DNA of 40,098 bases, taken from Lachnospiraceae bacterium. Lineage in GTDB: Bacteria; Bacillota; Clostridia; Lachnospirales; Lachnospiraceae. Below are positions 1 through 8,268 of the stretch, piece by piece (position 1 is the stretch's first letter; each line of letters begins with the position of its first letter). Made by a program: the position numbers and the translations under genes. A model generated the notes under the pieces. It searched no databases and was not told the DNA's origin. It worked only from the letters and a program-made list of their open reading frames with translations. Location: positions 16,053-56,150 of the forward strand of contig JAIEEY010000077.1 in NCBI GenBank assembly GCA_029067205.1, given 5' to 3'.

Positions 1-34
1 ATAATTTTCATTCCTTCCTATATTTTTATTCATT

Positions 35-189
35 TTATGATTTGTATTGCACATAAATATTACAATTATTTTCAGTAACAAACGAATCGACCAGTTTATT
101 CCAGTAACTGTTCAAATTCTTGAAATGATGGATATTAACTGATTCCAATCCAATTCATCGAATCGTACAGGTTTCGTTTTCGCATACAT
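35..189 (-). pseudogene. Short ORF, possibly a frameshifted gene remnant
   Basis: An AAAGGAG site lies about 10 nt before an ATG at 189, just downstream of the 669-aa gene. From it a 25-codon frame begins MYAKTKPVRFDELDWNQ and stops at 112. An overlapping frame then runs open, ending ...IYVQYKS, to a stop at 35. A good ribosome binding site followed by a broken frame suggests a decayed or frameshifted small gene, but the two halves may be unrelated. I do not recognise the protein. Positions 1-34 show nothing convincing. Confidence 0.25.
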
Positions 190-232
190 TAAGACAAACT
201 CTCCTTTTGATTGATTTGTAAGCAACTCCTTA

Positions 233-2242
233 TCATTCTGGAAAAATCTGCTCGTGTAGATTCTTGTAATAGTTTACTCCGCTTTCGCTAATACCTTTAA
301 TCTTATTCTCCTCTGCCAGCTTGATAAAGACATCCATCTCTGCCCTTGCATCCTCCCTGCTTCCAGGCAGATTTTCAAAAAAGCTCTGTATCTGATAGGA
401 ATCCACGAATGGCAGTCCCCGCAATGCAAAAACTTCCGCAAGTCCCTTACACTTCGTCCATTTGTAACCATTTAGATAATCCAGATACCGAAGCATCCTG
501 TGTCTGACAATGGGAGACGGTACATGATCCATATCAAAAAATTTGTTGTAGAACCATTCTCCCATTTTCGCGCATTCGGCTTTATCATCTCTGTCTGTCC
601 AGCAATAAATCAACTCATCCCATTGATATTTCATCATCCACTGAATAATACTCTCGGCATTCGGAATATCGAGCACACGCCAGAAACGCTTATCGACATC
701 CTCACGTAAGTTATAATAAGCATTTCGATAGCCATACATCCCACCGCGGCAGTATTGCGCGCCGCAATATCCATGAACATACCCATACATCGTATATTCA
801 TGCTTTCTTTCATCCCACCTCACGTATTGCAGGGCTGCTCTGATCGCGTCCCGTCTGCCTTCCGCGTCCCTGTGCTCTGTCTTTGCCTGTATCTGCTCCT
901 CATACCAGACTGTACAGTCACCGCCCTCATACAGTTTTGCCAACGCGGCAGCAGTCAGAAAATTGTCATTCTTTTGCTTTCCATCCTGATTCTCATATTG
1001 TTCCATTGCAAACGCCGCAATCTGTTGATCATTGTTAACAACAAGCGAATTTGCAAGGTGCATGCCGATCGTCTCTTCCCATGTATGGCGCTTTTTCCTC
1101 TCCTTTGCATCCTCAAACTGAGATTCCACGACATAATATCCAATCTCATCCCCCGCCAGAATATCCAGCCTTTCTTTATGATCAAGGAGCAGTCTATAGC
1201 ATTTCACCACGTCATCGCCGCGTTTGCCAGCCAATGCCTCCACACTTCTGCAAAACCTTTTTATCTTCAGTTTCTCATCATCCGTGCGCTCCTGCACCTC
1301 CTGTATCTCCAATATTGCTGGCAGCAGCTCCATACACAGATGTGCGATGATTCCGGACGCACCCTCTGTTGCTGATGTGACCAGATATTCGCAGACATCT
1401 TCCGGCTTTTTCTGAACCATCTTTCCAAAAATCGCATCAATCCTGTCATCCTGCATGCCAGCGAGAATGTTCAACACCGCCTGTTTGTTTTTGCCCTTTT
1501 CTGTATTTGCCATATCAAGAAGAATTTCCTTATTCGAAGGTTCCTCTCCAAGACACTTGATCAACTCCAACCGGATATCTTTTTCCGCACCCGCAAGCAT
1601 CTGGAGATAAAAATCATTTTCCTTTTTCCCTGCGATCGTATAGATAACCTCAAGTCTGCGCTGCATCTCTTTCTTTCCTTTTGGATCAAAATCCTTTTTT
1701 AGTAACGGAAGAACGGAAGCATCATCCTCCATAAGCCACTCTTTCACCATCTCTGCAAGTTCTGCATACGAAGCCCCAAGTGCATGAACCAGTGCATGGC
1801 GCACACGGTAATCTTTGAAAATCTCAGGAGAAGTTTTGTGCATATCCTGGACAAATGTGCAGTTTCCACTGCCGCTGGTCGTGAGTGCTTTGATCAATGC
1901 TTTCACCTTTGAACATGGCGCATTGACAATCACCCGATCTGCCACCATATCAATCTCTAATGGCTGAATTTCCCCAACTGCTTCAACGGCTCCCAGTGTA
2001 CAAATCACTGCATCAGCCAGGACAAGAGCATCCAACAATACTGCCATCGGGTTTGTGCAGTCTGCTGACAACAATACTGTCATCTGCTGGTTCAGCTTCG
2101 CAAAGACTGGTGATGCTCCCTCCAGCGGTTTTACTGCTTCCGCGGCGCGCTTTAACCGAAAATCCTCCTGGAGCAGATTAACCCCCGCAATAGCAGCTGA
2201 CCGCAGACGGTTCTGTAGTTCGTAAATCGGTGCAATGTCCAT
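233..2242 (-). CDS. Large helical-repeat (HEAT-like) protein of unknown function
   Basis: This 669-residue protein has no signal peptide and no obvious membrane segment, so it is probably cytoplasmic. Residues about 140-400 are a run of short amphipathic helices with alternating leucines and acidic/basic faces, which resembles HEAT/ARM-type helical repeats. The first 120 residues look like a separate alanine- and valine-rich domain. Around residue 500 is an unusual stretch rich in Gly, Tyr and Cys (pieces such as YGYVHGYCGAQYC). The start at 2242 follows a GGGGAGATG-type site. It lies downstream of the thioesterase gene, with a palindromic repeat in the gap. Similar helical-repeat proteins occur beside MoxR/VWA ATPase gene sets in other bacteria, but the window ends too soon to test that. 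I cannot assign a function; a protein-interaction scaffold is an inference. Confidence 0.75.
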   Translation of the reverse strand: MDIAPIYELQNRLRSAAIAGVNLLQEDFRLKRAAEAVKPLEGASPVFAKLNQQMTVLLSADCTNPMAVLLDALVLADAVICTLGAVEAVGEIQPLEIDMVADRVIVNAPCSKVKALIKALTTSGSGNCTFVQDMHKTSPEIFKDYRVRHALVHALGASYAELAEMVKEWLMEDDASVLPLLKKDFDPKGKKEMQRRLEVIYTIAGKKENDFYLQMLAGAEKDIRLELIKCLGEEPSNKEILLDMANTEKGKNKQAVLNILAGMQDDRIDAIFGKMVQKKPEDVCEYLVTSATEGASGIIAHLCMELLPAILEIQEVQERTDDEKLKIKRFCRSVEALAGKRGDDVVKCYRLLLDHKERLDILAGDEIGYYVVESQFEDAKERKKRHTWEETIGMHLANSLVVNNDQQIAAFAMEQYENQDGKQKNDNFLTAAALAKLYEGGDCTVWYEEQIQAKTEHRDAEGRRDAIRAALQYVRWDERKHEYTMYGYVHGYCGAQYCRGGMYGYRNAYYNLREDVDKRFWRVLDIPNAESIIQWMMKYQWDELIYCWTDRDDKAECAKMGEWFYNKFFDMDHVPSPIVRHRMLRYLDYLNGYKWTKCKGLAEVFALRGLPFVDSYQIQSFFENLPGSREDARAEMDVFIKLAEENKIKGISESGVNYYKNLHEQIFPE

Positions 2243-2283
2243 CTCTTTTCATCTCCCCTTTCGTAATATATCTATCACTCTTA

Positions 2284-2316
2284 TATCCCTTGTGTGCTCT
2301 GGCACACATACCAATC
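2284..2316. repeat. 33-bp dispersed palindromic repeat, copy A
   Basis: The core TGTGTGC-TCTG-GCACACA is a perfect 7-bp hairpin with a 4-nt loop. The 33-bp unit matches positions 4637-4669 at 29 of 33 bases, all four differences being transitions. It lies in the gap between the thioesterase and the 669-aa gene and touches the thioesterase stop codon (2315-2317). Confidence 0.7.
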
Positions 2317-2761
2317 AATAGCTTATCTTAACACTTCCTGACATCAGCCGGAATTGTTCATCAATCTCCGGGCGGTCACGCTTCAATGAAATAACACGCC
2401 CCTCCCTGTCCAAAAAACAATGTGTGCTTGTCCCCTTGGTACGAAGTTCGCCGGTGATGCTGTCTGTCATTTCGTATTCCAGGTCGAGCCGCACGCCGTT
2501 GTACTTTACGACTTTTACCTGAATCTGCACTGTGTCATCGAAATGCACCATACTTTTGTACTGACAGGACACAGAGACTACAGGGCTGATCACTCCTTGC
2601 TCCTCCATGTCCCGGTAAGAGATCCCAAACTGGCTCATGACGTCCATCCTTGCCTCCTCCATCCACCGGATATAATTGGAATGATGAACGATCCCCATCT
2701 GGTCTGTCTCGTAATATTTCGCATGGTGTATGTATGGTTTGATATGACTTTCTCCACTCAT
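2315..2761 (-). CDS. Acyl-CoA thioesterase, 4-hydroxybenzoyl-CoA thioesterase (YbgC/FadM) family
   Basis: This 148-residue protein is a single hotdog-fold thioesterase of normal family length. The N-terminal signature is clear: YYETDQMGIVHHSNYIRW around residues 16-33, with Asp20 as the expected catalytic aspartate and the downstream HHSNY and MEEAR segments typical of the YbgC/FadM branch. Such enzymes hydrolyse acyl-CoA thioesters in the cytoplasm; the substrate cannot be read from the sequence. Neighbours are a CxxC-containing hypothetical gene upstream (gap about 44 bp) and the 669-aa gene downstream. Its TGA stop lies within the 3' end of repeat copy A. Family assignment is firm, physiological role open. 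Confidence 0.88.
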   Translation of the reverse strand: MSGESHIKPYIHHAKYYETDQMGIVHHSNYIRWMEEARMDVMSQFGISYRDMEEQGVISPVVSVSCQYKSMVHFDDTVQIQVKVVKYNGVRLDLEYEMTDSITGELRTKGTSTHCFLDREGRVISLKRDRPEIDEQFRLMSGSVKISY

Positions 2762-2805
2762 CTATCAGTTATTGCCCCCTTCTGTGTCTCATTCAAAATT
2801 GCACC

Positions 2806-3654
2806 TTAGTCTGACAATTCAGACTTCATAAAATCAATAATCATTTTTTTCTCACCACATTCAGGGCATGTATATATTCCATATAAATAAGGGACAAGAT
2901 CAGCTTCTTCAACCTCCAAATCACGAAGAAAACTTCCAAACCACGCATATGTATTGTCATAATTTATTCCGTCCCACTGTACAGGCGGCGCAGGGGTAAT
3001 GCTTTTGAGAAAACTCTCATCGTCAAAGTAATTATTTTCGTCATCATAGCCGCACTGATCGCATTTTATACGTATACAGCCCTCTTCCCAGTCGGTCATA
3101 TATAACTCGTAAGCGGCTTCTCTGTCAAATAAAATCGCCATTACCGACAGGGAAAACATCCATTTCTCATCAGCATCCCTGGCCTTTATTTCTTCGAAGT
3201 TATTTCTGATAAAATCTTTTGTTTTTTCCCGAATGATTGAAACTGCGCTCTCATAACTATTATAAACGCTTTCATAACTGCTCAATACAGTTTTGTTGAT
3301 CCTTCTTGTATAATACGGAATATCCGTCGCCAGACACCATCCTATGTTAGAGATCATGGAAAACAACCTGTCGAAATTACCCTCGTTTTTTTCCAGAAGC
3401 TTAACCATGTAAGGCATTACAATATACGTAGCTTCATAAAAATCCGCCTGATGTAACAGATTTGCCCAAAGGTTTTCATAAGCAGTGTCATAATCGTTTT
3501 TCTCTTCCAAATCCAATCTTTCCAGCTTTGATGAAGACGAAATATCCATTATATCTCCCATGACAATTTTTACGTCCTCGCACATATTGCCGTATGCTCC
3601 CTTGTATATTGTCCATAATTGAGAATCATAAGGAATTAAAATCATTATATTCAA
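2806..3654 (-). CDS. Hypothetical protein with two C-terminal CxxC motifs
   Basis: This 282-residue, apparently cytoplasmic, acidic protein is not one I can name. Two CxxC pairs, Cys198/Cys201 (CDQCGY) and Cys263/Cys266 (CPECGE), could together hold one zinc ion as a split ribbon near the C-terminus. The N-terminal half contains LWANLLHQADFYEATYIVMP around residues 62-81. From memory this resembles a phrase (NL-HQ--Y-A-Y---P) found in helical-repeat proteins that often sit in toxin-immunity or accessory neighbourhoods; that link is inference. Met4 is an alternative start. It lies between pgeF and the thioesterase gene, apparently co-directional with the core operon but not part of its conserved order. 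Confidence 0.7.
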   Translation of the reverse strand: MNIMILIPYDSQLWTIYKGAYGNMCEDVKIVMGDIMDISSSSKLERLDLEEKNDYDTAYENLWANLLHQADFYEATYIVMPYMVKLLEKNEGNFDRLFSMISNIGWCLATDIPYYTRRINKTVLSSYESVYNSYESAVSIIREKTKDFIRNNFEEIKARDADEKWMFSLSVMAILFDREAAYELYMTDWEEGCIRIKCDQCGYDDENNYFDDESFLKSITPAPPVQWDGINYDNTYAWFGSFLRDLEVEEADLVPYLYGIYTCPECGEKKMIIDFMKSELSD

Positions 3655-3707
3655 TCTCCTTTGACTATTTGTATACTGTTGGCTCTACTACTTCTGACTG
3701 CCGTTCC

Positions 3708-4631
3708 TTACTTCAACATCATAAATGCCCCAAGATTCCCGCGCTTTCCTCTGCTGGCTCTATGGCTAAACATCAGTTTGGCATTGCAGCAGGTACACAC
3801 ATCTGTCACTTCAATATTTTCGTCTGGAACTCCTGCATCGCGAAATACTCTGTAATTCGCATACCACAGATTGAGCTGGTACTTGCCATTTTCTTTCCGA
3901 TACATCAGACAATCCTTGATCTCCTTCTGCGTATATTCCTGCTTATACCGCGCAAGGTACGCTTCCGCCTTTGCATCCTCCTGCGCAAAAGCCTCCCCAA
4001 AGGCAAGCGCGACATCCTCACTCACCTCATAACAGCCCTGACAGATGGAGGGTGCGATTGCGACTCTTACCTCCTCCGGCTTTGTGCCATACTCTTCCCG
4101 CATTCGATCCAAAGTCACCTTCCCCATTTTTCCGACGGTTCCACGCCAGCCGGAATGCGACAGTCCGACTGCCCGATTTACAGGATCTACAATAAAAAGC
4201 GGTACACAATCCGCATAAAAAGTTGCCAGGATAATCCCTTTTTCATTTGTGATCAGACCATCTACATCGGTATAATCACGTTCACAGACTACTCCTTTTC
4301 CTTTGTCGGCAGCAGTCACCTTGCGCACATTTGTGGTATGTGTCTGCTGTGAACAGACGATATCGCTGCTTGTCATACCCAGATGCGCCGCAGCCCTTCT
4401 ATAATTTTCATCCACATTTTTTTTTGTATCACCCTGCGAATAACTGAAATTGAGGGAATACAGATAATCGCTGCTCACTCCGCCGTATCTGGTTGAGAAA
4501 AAATGCTCCACAATGCCTGTCTGTTCCAGACTTGCAAATGTGAAATATATCATTTCCTTATTTTTATTGTCAAAATCAAGCCTGCAGGTTCCCCTGCTGC
4601 CATACCTGATAATTTGTTCTTCCATATTCAT
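3708..4631 (-). CDS. pgeF: Polyphenol oxidase / purine nucleoside phosphorylase family protein (YfiH/PgeF)
   Basis: Members of the YfiH/PgeF (Cu-oxidase_4, DUF152) family are linked to peptidoglycan editing and to purine nucleoside cleavage. Family signatures are plain: THTTNV, FYADCVPLFIVDP, GLSHSGWRGT and, near the end, DVCTCC followed by FSHRAS. The His and Cys residues in these motifs form the metal-binding site. I take Met at 4631, which gives 307 residues and an AAGGGG site 5-6 nt upstream. The frame also runs up to a GTG at 4739 overlapping the yraN stop, but that extra 36-residue leader crosses repeat copy B and has no family counterpart I know. The family usually runs about 250-280 residues. 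Confidence 0.9.
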   Translation of the reverse strand: MNMEEQIIRYGSRGTCRLDFDNKNKEMIYFTFASLEQTGIVEHFFSTRYGGVSSDYLYSLNFSYSQGDTKKNVDENYRRAAAHLGMTSSDIVCSQQTHTTNVRKVTAADKGKGVVCERDYTDVDGLITNEKGIILATFYADCVPLFIVDPVNRAVGLSHSGWRGTVGKMGKVTLDRMREEYGTKPEEVRVAIAPSICQGCYEVSEDVALAFGEAFAQEDAKAEAYLARYKQEYTQKEIKDCLMYRKENGKYQLNLWYANYRVFRDAGVPDENIEVTDVCTCCNAKLMFSHRASRGKRGNLGAFMMLK

Positions 4632-4636
4632 ACTGA

Positions 4637-4669
4637 TACCCCTTGCGTGCTCTGGCACATATATCAATC
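4637..4669. repeat. 33-bp dispersed palindromic repeat, copy B
   Basis: Second copy of the element at 2284-2316, 29 of 33 bases identical. Its hairpin core TGCGTGC-TCTG-GCACATA keeps most pairings. It sits between the yraN stop (4736) and the preferred pgeF start (4631), so it may have pushed the two genes apart. If translated in the pgeF frame it would encode part of a VPEHARG-containing leader. Confidence 0.7.
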
Positions 4670-4735
4670 TTCTTTCAAACTTCCTCTCTAAGAAATCGTT
4701 TTCCCTATAATACTTTGTATGTATACCAGGCATGT

Positions 4736-5092
4736 TCACCGATCAATATGTTCAAATGCATTTTGATACCATGTGATCTCTTCTCCGCAGATCGCAACCA
4801 CATCATACCGAACGGGAGAGAAATCCCCCATGCGATGCATCATCCGGTAATAGTCCGCCACCCTGCATATCGTCCGCTGTTTGCCGTAATTCACTGCCTC
4901 CACAGGATATCCCTTGGTATTGTCTTTGCGGTATTTTACCTCAAAAAACACAGTATACTCGCCATCTCTTCCAATAATGTCAATCTCACCCCTGCGGTTT
5001 CTGTAATTGTGCTCTAATATTACCACTCCCTGCCTTTGTAGATATTCTATGGCAGTCTGCTCATATGCAGCACCTTTTTTTCTGGTATTCAT
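4736..5092 (-). CDS. yraN: UPF0102 family protein YraN, putative nuclease-fold protein
   Basis: This 118-residue protein matches the YraN/UPF0102 family in length and in its core motif. RGEIDIIGRDGEYTVFFEVK (residues about 34-53) carries the E-D-ExK residues of a PD-(D/E)xK nuclease-like fold. YraN is classically encoded near rnhB and other housekeeping genes in Bacillota, and here it follows ylqH with a 14-bp gap. Its biochemical role is not settled; a Holliday-junction or DNA-processing role is only suggested by the fold. The TGA stop overlaps the GTG that begins the long alternative pgeF frame. Confidence 0.9.
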   Translation of the reverse strand: MNTRKKGAAYEQTAIEYLQRQGVVILEHNYRNRRGEIDIIGRDGEYTVFFEVKYRKDNTKGYPVEAVNYGKQRTICRVADYYRMMHRMGDFSPVRYDVVAICGEEITWYQNAFEHIDR

Positions 5093-5106
5093 TCACACCC
5101 TCGTAT

Positions 5107-5418
5107 CTATTGTTTTTTACCGCCATTCTGATAGGCACTTACCTTTGCCTTGATCTTATCCATGCTGTCCACAAACATAAGGATTTCCGCCACCACTTCA
5201 TAGAGCTCCGGCGGTATCATATCACCAATCTGCAGCTTTGACAGCGTATTTGCAAGTTTGTCATCCTTGTGAACAGGCACATCTGCCTGCTTTGCCTGCT
5301 CGATAATCTTATCCGCCAGAGCCCCCCGCCCCATTGCAATCACCCTGGGTGCACTGTCTGCCGGATCATACTCCAACGCCACGGCCTGTTTTACTTTTTG
5401 CTTTTTATCCCCTGCCAT
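5107..5418 (-). CDS. ylqH: FlhB-like export-switch C-terminal domain protein (YlqH)
   Basis: This 103-residue protein corresponds only to the cytoplasmic C-terminal domain of FlhB/YscU, the substrate-specificity switch of flagellar and type III export. Recognisable pieces are AVALEYDP, APRVIAMGRG, LADKIIEQA, VPVHKDDKLANTL and GDMIPPELYEVVAEIL. The membrane part and the NPTH autocleavage motif are absent. In B. subtilis the orthologue YlqH also stands alone after ylqG, so this is a conserved arrangement rather than a truncation. No flagellar export genes are visible here, so a role in flagellar assembly cannot be claimed. The start is preceded by GGGGG about 10 nt upstream. Confidence 0.9.
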   Translation of the reverse strand: MAGDKKQKVKQAVALEYDPADSAPRVIAMGRGALADKIIEQAKQADVPVHKDDKLANTLSKLQIGDMIPPELYEVVAEILMFVDSMDKIKAKVSAYQNGGKKQ

Positions 5419-5456
5419 ATCAACAACACCCCCTATATTTGTGCCCTACGACTCCC

Positions 5457-5484
5457 GAACGAACGCTGCCCTTTGCGTTCGTTC
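5457..5484. repeat. Perfect 10-bp hairpin with AAAGGGCA loop
   Basis: Arms GAACGAACGC (5457-5466) and GCGTTCGTTC (5475-5484) pair perfectly around the loop TGCCCTTT (AAAGGGCA on the minus strand, the transcribed sense). It lies between the ylqG stop and the ylqH start and is not followed by a run of T on the minus strand, so it is not a typical terminator. Confidence 0.7.
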
Positions 5485-5485
5485 T

Positions 5486-5546
5486 AAAACAATTTCGTAA
5501 TTCTTAGAGCATGCCCTTTATGCTCTTAGAATTATGAAATCGTTTT
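5486..5546. repeat. Long (about 27-bp) near-perfect hairpin with the same GCCCTTT loop
   Basis: AAAACAATTTCGTAATTC and onward (5486-5512) pairs with 5520-5546, leaving the 7-nt loop GCCCTTT. Mismatches are 5505/5527 and 5491/5541, with one G-T pair at 5497/5535. The hairpin reaches into the ylqG stop codon (5545-5547). It stands 1 bp from the other hairpin and shares its loop sequence. Confidence 0.75.
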
Positions 5547-7434
5547 ATGCCCTCGTATCAAACGTCTGATAACTCAACACCGCGCTGCCACCTGCCACCT
5601 GCTCCTCCATGTGCTCGAGAACAGTCTTGTCCTCCTCCTTCTCGAGAATCATATTCTTGCACTGATAGCCCTTTTTCGAAAGTCTCTGCGCCAGTTCATC
5701 AATATGCCCCTCAACTAATGCGATGGAATCTTCATCAAGATAAAATTTTGTGGTAACTTGATTTCGCTCCGTCTGCAGGGAAATACTGACATCCAATGCC
5801 CCCAGATTATCCATATCCAGATGTAAAAACGCTGTGAGCATACCATCCTTACGCGCCAAGTTCTTTTTGTTCGTATAGACATACAGATCCCCATGCGCCT
5901 GGGAATTGCTCAGTTTCAATGGAAGCTGTACATAGTTGAACATCTGGTTCATCTGATTCATAAATTCCACATTTTCGCTGATATTTCCCATGGCACGCGC
6001 CTGTGTACCACTTCCGCTTTGACCACTTGCCTGCATCGCCTCGTTCATCATGCGCGACAACTGACTGCTTTCCTTTGCAAGCTTCTGATAGAATTCCTCC
6101 ACCCTGCCTTCCCGCGTCAATTCCTGTGGTGTCAGTGTCCATTGTTTCTGCAGTCCGTTTTTGAGCATCGACTTAAATGGCTCTGAGCGGAATATCGCCG
6201 CCTTTTGTTCTGCTGTCAGCTGCTTTCCCGGATCGCCGTCCATTAACAGCTGCTTCATATCCTTGATTTCAAGCTTTCCGTCCTTGATCCCTTCTCTTAT
6301 AAGCGAAATGATCTTATTGGGAAGTGCCTGTGGTTTTTCCCCTTTTAACTGCGCAAGAATTGTATCAAGCGGTCTTTGGCTCTGCTGTACGTTTTTCTGT
6401 GTCTCCTTTGGCATTGCTTCCTGTTTCGGCAGCTGTCCGGCTTCTTTGTCTGTCCTTGCCGTCCTGTCACCAGTGGATTCTGCCACTGCTGATTCCTGCA
6501 GATTGTCTTTTATGACAGATGCGTTCCCTGCTCCTGCTTCCTCATTGTCTTGAACAACAGTTTCTGCTCCTGGCCGTATATTCTGTCCTTCTGGCGGAAC
6601 TGCGGCACTGTTATTTCCAGTTACAGCCGCTTGCGTTTCTCCTGTCTGCCCTTCCTCACCTGCAAGCAGCACAAGCACCTGTTCCATAAATTTCCCGCCA
6701 TTTTCCAATGCTGCCTGCCCTGGTAAGGTTCCCTGCTCAGGAACAGCATTCGCAGACACAGTCTGGTTCCCCTGCACATCTGCTTTTCCAGTCAATGTAT
6801 CATAGAGCTTTAGAATTTCGTCCGAAGCTTCTCTAATGCCATCGAGCAGTTTGTGCTCCATATTTTGATAATTCTGAAGCTGGGTAAGACTGTTGTCATT
6901 GACTGGAAGCTGCAGTTTATTTAATTTAATCAAATCGGTCATGCTTGCACCAGGGTTCTGCAGCGTCAGACGGTTAAACAACATCAATGTATTCTTGTTG
7001 ATTGACATTCCGTTTTCCAATAATGTTGACACAAGTGTCAGATTTCTATCACTAACAGCCATATGCGCTGCCCTGAGTGCCGCCTCTCCCACTCTCAACA
7101 TCTGCATTCTTCCGTCATAGACTGGCTTTAACACCACTCTGTTATCCTTGTTGGACTGCACCTGCAGATTCATAAACTGTCCGAGCGCCACCTGTACATC
7201 GCGCTCAAGCTTCGCCGCCATATATTGCCCGTTTGTCAGCTGTATCTGAACATCCTCGCCATTTACAGAGACAATCTCACCCTGAAATGTGTCGCCGGGC
7301 TGCAGCTGCGTCACGTCAACTCCCTGCGCGCTGACAGACCCCGCACTCCCTGATAAGCTCACATTTCCTGTATACCCCTGTCCTACCTGTGTCCCTTCAT
7401 AACTATGCGAAAATCCCGATAAAAAGCTTTCCAT
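5545..7434 (-). CDS. ylqG: FliK-like hook-length-control domain protein (YlqG)
   Basis: This 629-residue protein has a low-complexity middle (about residues 200-360, rich in Gln, Glu, Ala, Thr and Asn) and a C-terminal domain (about 490-600) resembling the FliK hook-length-control fold. Cues are PLKLSNSQAHGDLYVY, then LTAFLHLDMDNLGALDVSI and a helix with LAQRLSKKGY. Length and layout (disordered centre, folded C-terminus) match FliK-type molecular rulers, which bind the FlhB C-terminal domain. The next gene encodes exactly such a domain, so the pair probably interact. Both match the ylqG-ylqH pair downstream of rnhB in B. subtilis. Function outside flagella is unknown. It begins 25 bp after the rnhB stop. 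Confidence 0.82.
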   Translation of the reverse strand: MESFLSGFSHSYEGTQVGQGYTGNVSLSGSAGSVSAQGVDVTQLQPGDTFQGEIVSVNGEDVQIQLTNGQYMAAKLERDVQVALGQFMNLQVQSNKDNRVVLKPVYDGRMQMLRVGEAALRAAHMAVSDRNLTLVSTLLENGMSINKNTLMLFNRLTLQNPGASMTDLIKLNKLQLPVNDNSLTQLQNYQNMEHKLLDGIREASDEILKLYDTLTGKADVQGNQTVSANAVPEQGTLPGQAALENGGKFMEQVLVLLAGEEGQTGETQAAVTGNNSAAVPPEGQNIRPGAETVVQDNEEAGAGNASVIKDNLQESAVAESTGDRTARTDKEAGQLPKQEAMPKETQKNVQQSQRPLDTILAQLKGEKPQALPNKIISLIREGIKDGKLEIKDMKQLLMDGDPGKQLTAEQKAAIFRSEPFKSMLKNGLQKQWTLTPQELTREGRVEEFYQKLAKESSQLSRMMNEAMQASGQSGSGTQARAMGNISENVEFMNQMNQMFNYVQLPLKLSNSQAHGDLYVYTNKKNLARKDGMLTAFLHLDMDNLGALDVSISLQTERNQVTTKFYLDEDSIALVEGHIDELAQRLSKKGYQCKNMILEKEEDKTVLEHMEEQVAGGSAVLSYQTFDTRA

Positions 7435-7459
7435 AAGCTTCCCTCCAAGTGATTTGTCC

Positions 7460-8248
7460 TCAATCTATCTCCAATGATTCTTCAATGAAATTTTTGATAA
7501 AACTCTTTCTGTGTATAGGTGTTGCCCCATGTTTTTTCAGCGCTTCTATATGAATTGGCGCCCCATATCCCTTATTATCTGCAAAATGATACTCTGGATA
7601 TGCTTTATCATACTCCACCATCAGACGATCCCTTGTCACTTTTGCGACAATACTCGCCGCGGCGATCGATACGCTCTTGGCATCTCCCTTTATAATCGGA
7701 ACCTGTCTGATATCCACCCCTGGAATCGTAACTGCATCATTTAACAGCAGATCCGGCTGTACACTCAAATTGCTGATTGCCTGACGCATCGCCTCATAAG
7801 TAGCCTGTAAAATGTTTATCTCATCAATCCGTTCATGCGATGCATACCCGATTCCCACTGCCACTGCCTCTTTCATAATCACGTCATAGAGCTCTTCGCG
7901 CTTTTTCTCGCTCAGCTGCTTGGAGTCATTGAGGTATAGGATCTGACAGTCCTTTGGCAATATGACTGCACCTGCCACCACAGGTCCCGCGAGCGGTCCC
8001 CTGCCTACCTCGTCAATCCCACAGATATATCCAAAGGAAGCATATTCTTTTTCGTACTTTTTCATGCATTCTGTGCGCTTTTTTTCTTTCTCGTATGCGT
8101 CAATTCCTTTCCTCGCCTTCGCCACAAGCGCCTGCACACCACTTCTCCCATCACCCTCGTACGTTTTCACAAAAACAGGCAGCTCACTTTCGCATGCTGC
8201 CTTTAATTCATTTTTGATCTCTCCTATTTTCTTTTCCACAAAATCCAT
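7460..8248 (-). CDS. rnhB: Ribonuclease HII
   Basis: RNase HII cleaves the RNA strand of RNA/DNA hybrids and removes single ribonucleotides misincorporated in DNA. The signature [20 protein letters not shown] carries the first catalytic Asp and Glu (residues 79-80 from the chosen start); [27 protein letters not shown] and NKGYG follow as in all type II enzymes. I place the start at 8248, which gives 262 residues and lines up with the N-terminal helical extension of the B. subtilis enzyme. A start at 8308 would add 20 residues overlapping lepB and has a poorer ribosome binding site. The position after rbgA/lepB is conserved in Bacillota. Confidence 0.95.
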   Translation of the reverse strand: MDFVEKKIGEIKNELKAACESELPVFVKTYEGDGRSGVQALVAKARKGIDAYEKEKKRTECMKKYEKEYASFGYICGIDEVGRGPLAGPVVAGAVILPKDCQILYLNDSKQLSEKKREELYDVIMKEAVAVGIGYASHERIDEINILQATYEAMRQAISNLSVQPDLLLNDAVTIPGVDIRQVPIIKGDAKSVSIAAASIVAKVTRDRLMVEYDKAYPEYHFADNKGYGAPIHIEALKKHGATPIHRKSFIKNFIEESLEID

Positions 8249-8268
8249 GTCCTTTCCATATGGTACTT

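Noticed and set aside
755-1375. 206-codon plus-strand ORF opposite the 669-residue gene
   Set aside because: Antisense shadow; no ribosome binding site, cysteine- and histidine-rich random-looking translation.
3594-4352. 252-codon plus-strand ORF opposite pgeF
   Set aside because: Antisense to well-supported genes on the minus strand and without domain signals.
4632-4739. 36-residue N-terminal extension of PgeF from a GTG
   Set aside because: It crosses the dispersed repeat and exceeds family length. The overlap with the yraN stop is suggestive of coupling, so it is not fully excluded.
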